Part shown: positions 50,801 through 57,738 of the stretch, piece by piece
Numbering within the stretch: the first letter of the stretch is position 1
How the letters are laid out: each line of letters begins with the position of its first letter
Assembly: GCF_000298315.2 (NCBI RefSeq)
Contig: NZ_AEYE02000004.1
Coordinates: forward strand, 124,001-188,000
Length of the DNA: 64,000 bases
Reading direction: 5' to 3'
Source: Rhizobium grahamii CCGE 502
GTDB taxonomy: Bacteria > Pseudomonadota > Alphaproteobacteria > Rhizobiales > Rhizobiaceae
The notes under the pieces: model-generated
What the model was told of the DNA's origin: nothing
The model's input: only the letters and a program-made list of their open reading frames with translations
Database searches by the model: none
Program-made: the position numbers and the translations under genes

Positions 50801-51568
50801 ATCGACGAAGTTTGCTGTCTCTGGCGCCTCGTTATAGTTAACGGCGGCTGTGGATAAGTCGTCTTCAGCGGCCGTCGGGGTGTCGATCGGGTCGAGGTGG
50901 CCGATGACGGTTTCGACCGCAAAAAGCAGATTGAGCACCGGCTCGTCGCTGAGTCGTCCGACGGCCGCTGGAAGGTAGCCCTTGCCGGTCGCGACGGGCC
51001 GCTTCACCAATCGATCGGCATGATCGCCGGCCATCGTGGTCATGGCCTTGGCGGTCTGCTGTGTGACGCCGAGCGCTGCGAAACCAGGGGAGGCGGCGAT
51101 GATTTCGCCGCCAGCGCCGATTACAGCCATATGCGTATCCGGGTCGTCGAGCCCTTTGAGCATCTGTTCCGCGGAGGCCTTGATCGACAGTGCACGAGTC
51201 GCGACCGGCAGCGACAGAAGAACGGCGCGCTCGCCCGAGGAAAGGCGGATCAGTTCTACCGTTGCCTGGACGGCAACGCGCTGGAAGCCCCTGGCAATCC
51301 GGATCAGGAAGTTGCGGCTGTCGCCGACATTGACAAGCTGCCGGGCTGTCACCTGCAACTGGCGAAAGGTGATGTCGGCGCCGTCGATGCCCTGGTCCAG
51401 CAGGTCGTAGACTGCCGATTGCCCGAAGAGTTCAGCGCCAGCGCCGTTTGCCCAGAGAGCCCGGCTGAGATCCGCCGAAAGCAGCACCATCGCTTCGCCG
51501 CGCGAAAAACGTTCCCGCACGCGTGGATGCACGGCGATGTCGATGAACGGATATTGGACTGCGGGCAT
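47855..51568 (-). CDS. cbrA: Large PAS-domain sensor histidine kinase of the PleC/DivJ/PdhS group, CbrA-like
   Basis: A 1237-residue kinase without a clear membrane segment. N-terminal PAS-like regions are followed by two acidic, Ala/Pro-rich low-complexity linkers (about residues 210-400 and 545-740), a further PAS pair, then the HisKA box FLARVSHEIRTPLNAIIGFS with His1015, N-box LNVLSNSIRFTPAGG, and GDGTGLGLPLTKAMVDANRA with a FPSQRVLAG end, as in PdhS/PleC kinases that act on the single-domain regulator DivK. The synteny (acetoacetyl-CoA synthetase on one side, phasin on the other) matches what I recall for S. meliloti cbrA, which affects succinoglycan, flagella and CtrA. A GTG at 51592 is an alternative start. 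Confidence 0.83.
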   Translation of the reverse strand: MPAVQYPFIDIAVHPRVRERFSRGEAMVLLSADLSRALWANGAGAELFGQSAVYDLLDQGIDGADITFRQLQVTARQLVNVGDSRNFLIRIARGFQRVAVQATVELIRLSSGERAVLLSLPVATRALSIKASAEQMLKGLDDPDTHMAVIGAGGEIIAASPGFAALGVTQQTAKAMTTMAGDHADRLVKRPVATGKGYLPAAVGRLSDEPVLNLLFAVETVIGHLDPIDTPTAAEDDLSTAAVNYNEAPETANFVDAIDAIAGIEDLEEPLDESLHEGDAAEAVNSEPAAIAEEAMDAEPAPEVMSQEDRPVPENAGKLPMPVEEHSVEAYADVPALEMISDGAGNEPVSIASNEEPTAAEEIPAEARVVESPGATDHGVEIAAEREQPEPEPAAKADAFVFYPNSRATRFVWKIDAAGRFSEVSNEFAEAVGPHAADIIGTPFSDIAALFNLDPEGKISEALARRDTWSGKTIHWPIEGTSLAVPVDLAALPTYTRSREFDGFRGFGVVRLSDAAEDPLALGLTLGPNGLTDDAAIPDQPEASEDDAAPARAEEVAASDETATLPSEAPADEPATADADDEVRTEPTVNPSPAAEPPALRIVETPSRRLTDKIVQLHGVGPRLTSAEQANFREIAKRLEAFGVREPEVRDEEPAVSETEEHDAPAAVTQAITGHVDEAATDASFEDQDIAKAEAGEGETVDTSESGEDDVTEGLEETVSQMDMLASFIPPRAKMIGGLSAATVDQLPVAVLVHAGDELIHANPEFMRLTGYKTLEELSGVGGIDALLQRSDLQESAGRSGSMMLVTVDDSLIPVTARLQSIRWEESSALMLALMPAASDAVVPVRPVPPAEPRSFERMLEKVAKLQVEVEELRSILETATDGVVVIGAEGDIRSMNRSASALFNYDEDETRGKPFVMLFAHESQKAVLDYLGGLSGHGVASVLNDGREVIGREAGGGFVPLFMTMGRLTSSSGYCAVIRDITQWKRTEDELRNAKSAAETANEHKTDFLARVSHEIRTPLNAIIGFSDMMATERFGPIGHPRYVEYANDIGRSGRHVLDIVNDLLDISKIEAGEMELDFGAIDLNNAISEAVSLLQPQANSQRVIIRTALSQAVPDVVADLRSIKQIALNVLSNSIRFTPAGGQIVVSTSYEANGSVVLRVRDTGVGMTRSELEQAMKPFRQVSAQSRHRGDGTGLGLPLTKAMVDANRAIFAISSAPNEGTLVEIAFPSQRVLAG

Positions 51569-51679
51569 GATCGAACCTTCAGCTTCGGTCACTCTGAAAT
51601 TAATAGTCTATTAATAACGATAGGCCGGAATGGGGTCCAGAACAGCCCTCGGCTTTCGGCCGAAAAGGTTAACGTGTTG

Positions 51680-51706
51680 TGCGTCGCACAAAGATGTTGC
51701 AATGCA
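51680..51706. promoter_or_regulatory. Two PhaR-type TGCN3GCA sites before the phasin gene
   Basis: TGCGTCGCA (51680-51688, inside the near-perfect palindrome TTGTGCGTCGCACAA) and TGCAATGCA (51698-51706) each fit TGC-N3-GCA. Their centres are 18 bp apart, about two helix turns minus a little. In other alphaproteobacteria PhaR represses phasin genes through TGC-type inverted repeats, released by polyhydroxyalkanoate. Confidence 0.72.
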
Positions 51707-51727
51707 CAAATACCTGCGCTATATAAT
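51697..51727 (+). promoter_or_regulatory. Candidate phasin promoter
   Basis: TTGCAA (51697-51702) and TATAAT (51722-51727) are separated by 19 nt, a long but possible spacing. The second PhaR-type site overlaps the -35 box, which would allow simple repression. Confidence 0.5.
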
Positions 51728-51781
51728 GAACATCTAACCTACGAGGCGATATCCATGCCGAGGCAAAAGGAGCACAGACCA

Positions 51782-52231
51782 ATGGCGAGCATAAAGATGG
51801 ACGACGTTTTTTCAATGTCGTCGTTTGATCCTTCCAAGTTCACTGAATCCTTCCGGGATTTCGCGGAAAAGGGCGCGCAGCAGTCGCGCGAAGCCTACGC
51901 GAAGATGAAGACCGCTGGCGAGGATGCGAGCAAGACGCTCGAAGCAACGGTTCAGACGGCCCAGGCCGGCGCCGTTGAAATCGGCCACAAGGCAATCGAC
52001 GCCCTGCGTACGAACGCCGAAAACTCGCTGACGCACATGGAAGCTCTGCTTGCCGTCAAGTCAGTCGCCGAACTCGTCGAACTGCAGACCACCTTCCTGC
52101 GCAAGCAGGTCGAGCTGACCATCGAGCAGGCCAAGTCGATGCAGGAAACCTCCAAGCAGGTTGCCGAAAAGCTTGCCAAGCCTTCCAAGGACGCAGCTGA
52201 AAAGGTCATGGCCTCCTTCAAGGCGGCCTGA
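51782..52231 (+). CDS. Phasin
   Basis: A phasin coats polyhydroxybutyrate granules and controls their number and size. The 149-residue product (MASIKMDDVFSMSSFDPSKF) is amphipathic-helical with many Ala, Lys, Glu and Gln: RDFAEKGAQQSREAYAKMKT, HKAIDALRTNAENSLTHMEA and ELTIEQAKSMQETSKQVAEK. This is the phasin_2 layout of alphaproteobacteria. ATG 51782 has AAGGAG 9 nt upstream; the much longer open frame reaching back into the kinase gene is not coding. The nearby acetoacetyl-CoA synthetase and the PhaR-type sites support the assignment. Confidence 0.9.
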   Translation: MASIKMDDVFSMSSFDPSKFTESFRDFAEKGAQQSREAYAKMKTAGEDASKTLEATVQTAQAGAVEIGHKAIDALRTNAENSLTHMEALLAVKSVAELVELQTTFLRKQVELTIEQAKSMQETSKQVAEKLAKPSKDAAEKVMASFKAA

Positions 52232-52254
52232 TTTTTCGAGACGACACACGAAGA

Positions 52255-52280
52255 GGCTGGACCATTTGTCCGGCCTTTTT
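52255..52280 (+). terminator. Terminator of the phasin gene
   Basis: GGCTGGAC (52255-52262) pairs with GTCCGGCC (52268-52275, one G-T pair) around CATTT, followed by TTTTTG. It lies 23 nt after the phasin stop. Confidence 0.85.
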
Positions 52281-52358
52281 GTATATTGGGGAGAGATAGG
52301 ACTTGAATTAATTTCCAAGTCCTCGTATGTGACCCCCGTCGCGTCGGACGCGATTTGT

Positions 52359-52435
52359 GCGGTTGTAGCTCAGTTGGTTAGAGCGCAGGTTTGTGGCACC
52401 TGAGGTCGGAGGTTCGAGACCCCCCAACCGTACCA
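52359..52435 (+). tRNA. tRNA-His (anticodon GTG)
   Basis: The 77-nt sequence folds as a full cloverleaf: acceptor GCGGTTG with CAACCGT, anticodon stem CAGGT/ACCTG with loop TTGTGGC, variable region AGGTC, T arm GGAGG-TTCGAGA-CCCCC, discriminator A and encoded CCA (52433-52435). The first pair is G-T. There is no extra G at -1 opposite a C73; the discriminator is A, a form known for alphaproteobacteria, whose HisRS has adapted. The T stem has one A-C mismatch at its third pair. It stands alone between the phasin and a reductase gene. Confidence 0.95.
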
Positions 52436-52649
52436 TTCTCCCCCAAGAAAATTAGTTGCAGTACGCGGGTGGTGACTAAGCCATCCCTATACGTCGCTCC
52501 GACGAGCGATGTCGCTTTGCCCGCCTTTCCGCGGCAGGTCCTTCACTCCGCACTCTCATTTTTTGCCTTGCACCCGAGCGCGATAAGGCTAGGTTCGCTA
52601 CGAGCAGCCGCCCGGCTGGTTTCTTGTAAGCATTCGTAGGAGATTCGTG

Positions 52650-53639
52650 ATGGAGTATCGTCGTCTTGGCAAATCAGGCCTGAAAGTCAGCGAATTCTCC
52701 TTCGGATCTTGGGTCACCTTTGGCAAGCAGGTGGAGGGCGGCGATGCGGTCAGCCTGATGAAGCTCGCCTATGACAACGGTGTGAACTTCTTCGACAATG
52801 CCGAAGGGTACGAGAGTGGAAAATCCGAACTTGTCATGGGCGAAGCGCTCAAGACGCTTGGCTGGAGCCGCGACAGCTTCATCGTCTCCAGCAAGGTATT
52901 CTGGGGTGGTGAGAAGCCGACGCAACGCGGCCTGTCGCGCAAGCACGTGACCGATGCCGCCCACGCCGCACTCAAGCGGCTGCAGGTCGAGTACCTGGAC
53001 CTTTATTTCTGCCACCGGCCGGATATCGATACGCCGATCGAAGAGACGGTTCGGGCGATGCACGATCTCGTGGCACAGGGGAAGATCCTCTACTGGGGAA
53101 CCTCGGAATGGTCGGCGCAGCAGTTGACTGAAGCCTATGCCGTCGCGCGAGATCTTCGCATCACCCCGCCAACGATGGAGCAACCCCAATACAATATATT
53201 CGAGCGCCAGAAGGTGGAAGCAGACTATCGTCCGCTTTACGACCTCTTGGGTCTCGGAACCACGATCTGGTCGCCGCTTGCGTCGGGCGTCCTCACCGGC
53301 AAGTACAATAACGGTGTGCCGGCTGACAGCCGAATGAATCTTCCCGGATACGAGTGGCTCAAGGAGAAGCTGTCGAGCGACGCTGGCCGCGCCCAACTCG
53401 CGAAAGTCCGCGAGTTGGCGAAGCTTGCAGACGAGATCGGAATATCGATCACGCACTTGGCTCTATTGTGGTGCCTGGCGAACAAGAACGTCTCGACTGT
53501 TATTCTTGGCGCGTCGCGCACAAGTCAGTTGGAGGATAATCTTGCCGCCCTTTCGCATAGGGACAAATTGACGCCAGACGTGCTCGACCGCATCGACGCC
53601 ATCGCCGGAAACAAGCCGGCAGCGCCCCAACGGTTCTAG
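52650..53639 (+). CDS. Aldo/keto reductase, potassium-channel-beta-like group
   Basis: The 329-residue product is a (beta/alpha)8 NADPH-dependent reductase. The catalytic tetrad is visible: Asp and Tyr in DNAEGYESGKSELVMG, Lys in SSKVFWGG, His in YFCHRPDIDTP. WSAQQLTEAYAVA and ILGASRTSQLEDNLAALSH are typical of the AKR6-type or YghZ group. Substrate unknown. ATG 52650 has AGGAGA 6 nt upstream; a GTG three bases earlier is less likely. Alone after tRNA-His. Confidence 0.9.
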   Translation: MEYRRLGKSGLKVSEFSFGSWVTFGKQVEGGDAVSLMKLAYDNGVNFFDNAEGYESGKSELVMGEALKTLGWSRDSFIVSSKVFWGGEKPTQRGLSRKHVTDAAHAALKRLQVEYLDLYFCHRPDIDTPIEETVRAMHDLVAQGKILYWGTSEWSAQQLTEAYAVARDLRITPPTMEQPQYNIFERQKVEADYRPLYDLLGLGTTIWSPLASGVLTGKYNNGVPADSRMNLPGYEWLKEKLSSDAGRAQLAKVRELAKLADEIGISITHLALLWCLANKNVSTVILGASRTSQLEDNLAALSHRDKLTPDVLDRIDAIAGNKPAAPQRF

Positions 53640-53762
53640 CTGCGCTAGATCCGCAAGGCCGCACGCGACCCGACCTTCTTGCGGTTGGCCGGAGCGTTTG
53701 GCTGGACGCGTCACCACGTGGAGGTACTGTCTGGCGGGCGCAGTCCGCCAGCCACAAAACGG

Positions 53763-54680
53763 TCAATACTTCGGGGGAACGTAGAGCTCCTGCGGCAGCA
53801 CCTTGCGCTCGTAGTCGGGATTGAAGACGCGGTCGGGCAGCGTGATTTCCTCGTGTGGAACATCGCCGTAGGGTATTTGCTGCAGCAGGTGGTCGATGCA
53901 GTTCAGTCGCGCCCGCTTCTTGTCGTTGCCTTCCACAATATGCCACGGCGCCTCGGGAATATTGGTGCGCGCGAAAGTCTCTTCCTTGGCCTTCGTATAG
54001 GCCTCCCAGCGGACGCGCGATTGCAGGTCCATGGGCGACAGCTTCCACTGCTTCAGGGGGTCGTGGATGCGAACGAGGAAGCGCATCTGCTGCTCTTCGT
54101 CGGTGATCGAGAACCAGTACTTGACGAGCCGGATGCCGGAACGGACGAGCATGCGCTCGAATTCCGGAACGTCGTTGAAGAATTGATCGACCTGATCCTC
54201 GGTCGCAAATCCCATGACGCGCTCAACGCCAGAACGATTGTACCAGGAGCGATCGAAGAGGACGATTTCACCGCCGGCCGGCAAGTGCGGCACGTAGCGC
54301 TGGAAGTACCACTGCGTCTTCTCGCGGTCGGAAGGGGCGGGCAAAGCGACGGTGCGGACGACACGCGGATTGAGGCGCTGCGTGATGCGTTTGATCACGC
54401 CGCCCTTTCCTGCGGAGTCGCGACCTTCGAAGATCACGACAACCTTCTCTTTGTTATAGACTACCCAATCCTGAAGCTTGATCAGCTCCGCCTGCAGCGA
54501 CAACAGCGCACGGAAATAGTCGAGCCTCGGGATCGAGACCGGATGGGCATTTCGATAGATCTTGCGGATTGCGTCGGAGAGTGCCGGTTCCGAGAGTTCC
54601 AGCTCATAATCCTCATCGAGGGTATCGGCCAGTTCGGCCTCAAGCCAATCTGAATGTTCGTTGTCGGATTTGTTGTTCAT
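53763..54680 (-). CDS. ppk2: Polyphosphate kinase 2 family protein
   Basis: PPK2 enzymes transfer phosphate between polyphosphate and (di)nucleotides. The 305-residue product has Walker A EGRDSAGKGG (residues 85-94), the lid region PAPSDREKTQWYFQRYVPHL and Walker B-like LFDRSWYNRSGVER (141-154), and a C-terminal part from RVRWEAYTKAKEETFARTNI. It is a class I, single-domain form. Downstream (in transcript order) nothing follows on this strand; upstream lies a pit remnant, also a phosphate function. Confidence 0.94.
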   Translation of the reverse strand: MNNKSDNEHSDWLEAELADTLDEDYELELSEPALSDAIRKIYRNAHPVSIPRLDYFRALLSLQAELIKLQDWVVYNKEKVVVIFEGRDSAGKGGVIKRITQRLNPRVVRTVALPAPSDREKTQWYFQRYVPHLPAGGEIVLFDRSWYNRSGVERVMGFATEDQVDQFFNDVPEFERMLVRSGIRLVKYWFSITDEEQQMRFLVRIHDPLKQWKLSPMDLQSRVRWEAYTKAKEETFARTNIPEAPWHIVEGNDKKRARLNCIDHLLQQIPYGDVPHEEITLPDRVFNPDYERKVLPQELYVPPKY

Positions 54681-54738
54681 GGACGTTCACCCTCAATGCG
54701 TTCGTGGCAAGGTTTGAAGTAAGGTTGCCGAGCCGGCG

Positions 54739-55080
54739 TCAGAACAATTGGCGCAAGACGACAAACAAAAGAAAGGCGATCATGATCGAGGCAGGAAGCG
54801 TCAAAATCCACGCCATCAGCATGTTCCTGACCGTCGCCCATTGCAGCCCCGAGCCGTTCGCGGCCACACCGGACGATAGTACATGTGTCGTGGAAACCGG
54901 CAATCCCAGGTGATCGGCTGCACCGATCGTTGCCATTGCCACGACTTCGGCAGCGGCACCTTGGCCATAGGTCAGGTGCGTCTTGGCGATTTTCTCGCCG
55001 ACCGTGACGACGATGCGCTTCCAGCCGACCATTGTGCCGAGCCCGAGAGCGAGGGCAACGGCGATCTTCAGTAGGCAACA
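54739..55080 (-). pseudogene. pit: Remnant of an inorganic phosphate transporter gene (Pit), C-terminal part only
   Basis: About 110 residues match the C-terminal end of PiT-family phosphate permeases: LGLGTMVGWKRIVVTVGEKI, THLTYGQGAAAEVVAMATIG, GLPVSTTHVLSSGVAANGSG, and a last membrane helix. Full-length proteins have about 330-530 residues, so the N-terminal two thirds are missing. Inside the remnant, SSGVA is joined directly to ANGSG where homologs usually have about four more residues (GTMA or alike), a second small deletion. Homology stops near 55075, at the end of an unrelated small ORF. A nonfunctional fragment. Confidence 0.8.
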
Positions 55081-55202
55081 TAACCAAGTCCTGTAAGGAG
55101 CAGGATCAAGAAGACTGGGAGGAACCATCTTCCTGCGCTGCGTCCCTCCAGTGGATGGCTCGCTCGATCGTGACGATGTTCTTCAGCCTGAACTATTGTC
55201 AT
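55068..55202 (-). CDS. 44-residue membrane peptide at the broken end of pit
   Basis: MTIVQAEEHRHDRASHPLEG starts at ATG 55202 with AGAGGAG exactly 7 nt before it; the C-terminal half GRWFLPVFLILLLTGLGYVA is a clean membrane helix, ending Y-stop. The stop lies in the pit remnant's first recognisable codons, so the 3' end of this ORF is right at the junction where pit was cut. It may be an intact small membrane protein, or the N-terminal end of a larger gene also truncated by the same event. Function unknown. Confidence 0.5.
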   Translation of the reverse strand: MTIVQAEEHRHDRASHPLEGRSAGRWFLPVFLILLLTGLGYVAY

Positions 55203-55590
55203 CTTTCGGCTCCTCTTGGGACTGGTCCTTGGTCGGGTCTATTCCCATAGAATGAAGCTCCTGTGACATCAGGCGCCCGGCCTGTGCATTGAGTGCAAAG
55301 AATTTCTCATCTTATACGTGCGGCTTTCCTTGAATTAGGCAAAGATACATTGCGATATCTCTATATGGACGCGGTTCAGCCACCTTCTCGCCGCCCTTTG
55401 TTCATTCTTTACTAATAAATCCAAAGCTGGGGAACGGGGCACCAAAGAGGGATCACAGACTGTCGGAACGTTAATTCGCTCACTTGTAGATGCCGATTGA
55501 TATCGGCGCCTGGTGCGATTTCCCGTGTCCTGACACTCAGACCTACCTGCGTTCCAACGCTGTGATCCAAAGAATGAAAGGTGCATAAGT
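55203..55590. other. Gap between the pit remnant and a membrane protein gene
   Basis: No gene could be supported. The - strand has a 28-codon ORF (55183-55269, MSQELHSMGIDPTKDQSQEE) without a ribosome site. The + strand end should hold the promoter of the membrane protein gene. Base composition is more AT-rich than average around 55300-55450, as expected for decayed sequence or promoter. Confidence 0.5.
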
Positions 55591-56244
55591 ATGGGATTTA
55601 CTCTCCTTATTCAGACTCTCAGCCAAGATCCTGCAGTATCAATCAAGTCTGCATTGAGAATAGTGCATTTCATTGGGTTGGCACTCGGGCTTGGCGCCGC
55701 AACAGTGCTCGATCTTCTTGTGTTGCGGTTTTTGGTCAGAGGCAAGATCACCGAAGATCATTGGAAGGTCTTCAAGTTCGGCTCTAAAGTCGTCAACTGG
55801 GGCTTGATCCTGCTCTGGGCCACAGGACTTGGTTTTCTCACTTATTATGGTGCGTTCGATCCGGCGAAGCTGGGCAATGAGAAGATCTGGGCCAAGATGA
55901 CCATCGTGCTCATCCTGACCGTCAACGGCGGCTTTATCCACTCCGTCATCCTTCCGCGCGTAAAGAAGCAAATCGGTCGTTCGATCATGGAAGGCCTGCC
56001 TTCGTCGCATCGTAGTGTGTTTATCGTCTCTGGTGCGATTTCGGCCGTCTCCTGGTACGTGCCGATGATGCTCGGCGCGCTGCCGCAACTCAACTTCGCA
56101 GTGCCGATGGGTACAATCCTGGTCGCCTACGCCGCCCTGCTGGGCTCGGCGATCTTGTTTGCCCACGCATTGCTGTTCGTCGTCCCAACCGGAAGCTCTG
56201 AGGAGGCTTCTGAAGACGTCGCTTTGTCCGCTAAGTTTGCGTGA
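55591..56244 (+). CDS. Unknown five-helix inner-membrane protein
   Basis: The 217-residue product has five hydrophobic segments (about residues 22-50, 68-88, 98-122, 146-168, 170-200), short loops and a polar Glu/Ser-rich tail. A His in the first segment (LRIVHFIGLALGLGAATVLD) and another in the third (NGGFIHSVILP) recall membrane proteins binding heme or quinone, but this is speculative. AAAGGTG lies about 9 nt before the ATG. No operon partner. I do not recognise the family. Confidence 0.75.
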   Translation: MGFTLLIQTLSQDPAVSIKSALRIVHFIGLALGLGAATVLDLLVLRFLVRGKITEDHWKVFKFGSKVVNWGLILLWATGLGFLTYYGAFDPAKLGNEKIWAKMTIVLILTVNGGFIHSVILPRVKKQIGRSIMEGLPSSHRSVFIVSGAISAVSWYVPMMLGALPQLNFAVPMGTILVAYAALLGSAILFAHALLFVVPTGSSEEASEDVALSAKFA

Positions 56245-56736
56245 CAGCCACATCGAGGCGCGTGATCTTCGGGCCACCCGCTCCGTGATCCTTTGACCTA
56301 GCGGTATCGTTGGATCCTACCTATATCCGCTCAGCCTGGACTTGCTTCGGAAAATGCCTTGCCCCTTTTCGAAGCAAGTCCGGCGGTGCATCGGTCTTTG
56401 CCGAAGCGCCTAACCAAGAGCCTTGGCTCTTGTCTCATTTGCCCGATTTCGATCGCAATGATTCGCCCTCAGGCCGATGTGGGCGCCTAAAAATAGGTGA
56501 CAAATCGCCGCGTGCCGCCCGCTTTTTTCTTCGATGGCTACATGGGTGAATGGAACGGGACGGTCAGTCAAATGTGCTTTGCTTACAAAGGGCAATAGGG
56601 TTTTAGGACCCGGTTCGGCTTCCCGCCGGCGGGCTCTCGCCGATCACGAATTAACCATACCGCATTGCAAATCGTGATCGGGAGTGCCATTTTCCCGCCG
56701 GGGGCTAATTCAGAGTGATTTCAGAAGGAGACTTAA
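56245..56736 (+). other. Structured 490-nt non-coding region before a small HTH gene
   Basis: No ORF with coding character. Three clear inverted repeats: GGACTTGCTTCG (56338-56349) with CGAAGCAAGTCC (56370-56381), further extended by AAAA/TTTT; CAAGAGCC (56415-56422) with GGCTCTTG (56425-56432); and CCGATCACGA (56640-56649) with TCGTGATCGG (56672-56681). The last encloses TTAACCAT (56651-56658), a CtrA-type half-site. Small RNA, attenuator or operator are possible; sequence alone does not decide. Confidence 0.55.
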
Positions 56737-56982
56737 ATGTCCATTTCGCTCAGCAATCTGGATGCATCCAAGGCTACCGCCGTTTCGGCCGTGAATGTAG
56801 CCGGTGCTGTACGTGCCGCTCGTGAGGCGGTCGGCTATAGCGTCGACGACCTCGCAGTAACCTGCGGTCTGGTTGTTAATGAGATTGAGGAAATCGAGAG
56901 CGGTGAGGATGCTGATCCCGCCAAGCTCAAGCGGATCGCCTCTGCACTGCAGGTGCCGGTCTCATCGTTTGTTCCGATGTGA
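56737..56982 (+). CDS. Small XRE-like helix-turn-helix protein
   Basis: The 81-residue product (MSISLSNLDASKATAVSAVN) has a helix-turn-helix at residues about 22-70: AVRAAREAVGYSVDDLAVTC, GLVVNEIEEIESGEDADPAK, LKRIASALQVP, similar in layout to Cro/C1 proteins. It may be DNA-binding or act as a small regulator. AGAAGGAGAC precedes the ATG. The inverted repeat at 56640-56681 lies about 56 nt upstream, a candidate for autoregulation. A weak GC-rich hairpin follows the stop. Confidence 0.75.
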   Translation: MSISLSNLDASKATAVSAVNVAGAVRAAREAVGYSVDDLAVTCGLVVNEIEEIESGEDADPAKLKRIASALQVPVSSFVPM

Positions 56983-57215
56983 ACATCATCTCAGGGCCGG
57001 GCGGCATCTGCCCGCCTGGCCTTGCCTGCCTTCGGGCACCTTAAACGACCTTCATCCTTCTTTAACTCTCCCCTCCGAACCGGCTGAACGCTTTTACCTG
57101 TAAAGGGTAGTTTTACCGTCGCTGATTGTGCGGTGCGTTAGCAACTTCATAGCAAATCTCCCTCGAACGAGCCGAGCGCCAGCGCTGCGGCGGTTTACTG
57201 CATCGGGGAGGTAGA

Positions 57216-57674
57216 ATGAGCCGGGTACGTCGCATTGGCGCCACGCGGATTGACTTGAACGAAATCATCAAGCGCGGTGTGCTTGCCGTCTTTTCCATTC
57301 TCGCGGTCTTGCTACCGATCCTGAAGGTTAGTTCCCTGGGCGAATCCGACGATGTTGTTCTCGGCGACTTTCAGCTCCTGGGCGGCGCTGCCTATCTGTT
57401 ACCGGTGACATTTCTCTGCGGCCTTGCCACCGTTGTCATCGATGGCATGCGCGCGCATGCGCGCTTCATCGACATGGCCGGACTGATCGTCGCGTTCGTC
57501 GCCGTTCTGCGCGGCGCCTATGCTCTCGGCTCAAGTTCTGCGCCGGGCGCGGCAGCTGGATCCGTGCCGAGGCTGGATCAACTGGCGCAGGTTTCCCTGT
57601 CATACGGCAGCATAGCCTTGTTGCTGGTGATGCTCGGTGCCGCCTGGCAATTGCGGAAATCCTGGCGCAGCTGA
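57216..57674 (+). CDS. Unknown four-helix membrane protein
   Basis: The 152-residue product (MSRVRRIGATRIDLNEIIKR) has four predicted membrane segments (about residues 20-38, 58-76, 83-104, 126-148) after a basic N-terminus. GGGGAGGTAGA precedes the start. It stands before a DUF4174-type gene (64-nt gap) and may be co-transcribed with it. I do not recognise the family or a function. Confidence 0.7.
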   Translation: MSRVRRIGATRIDLNEIIKRGVLAVFSILAVLLPILKVSSLGESDDVVLGDFQLLGGAAYLLPVTFLCGLATVVIDGMRAHARFIDMAGLIVAFVAVLRGAYALGSSSAPGAAAGSVPRLDQLAQVSLSYGSIALLLVMLGAAWQLRKSWRS

Positions 57675-57738
57675 GCCCGTTGCGGTGGATGGAACCGTCC
57701 ACACTCCTTCGACGTTCCGTCGAGAGGAGATAATGTGC

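Noticed and set aside
50897-51781. N-terminal extension of the phasin frame into the kinase gene
   Set aside because: The part before 51782 is antisense to the kinase gene and lacks similarity; a good ribosome site precedes 51782.
53731-53751. Hairpin CTGGCGG/CCGCCAG between the aldo/keto reductase and ppk2
   Set aside because: Seven pairs without a T-run on either strand; not convincing as terminator.
55335-55586. 83-residue - strand ORF in the gap before the membrane protein gene
   Set aside because: No ribosome site, composition unlike neighbours and no recognisable feature.
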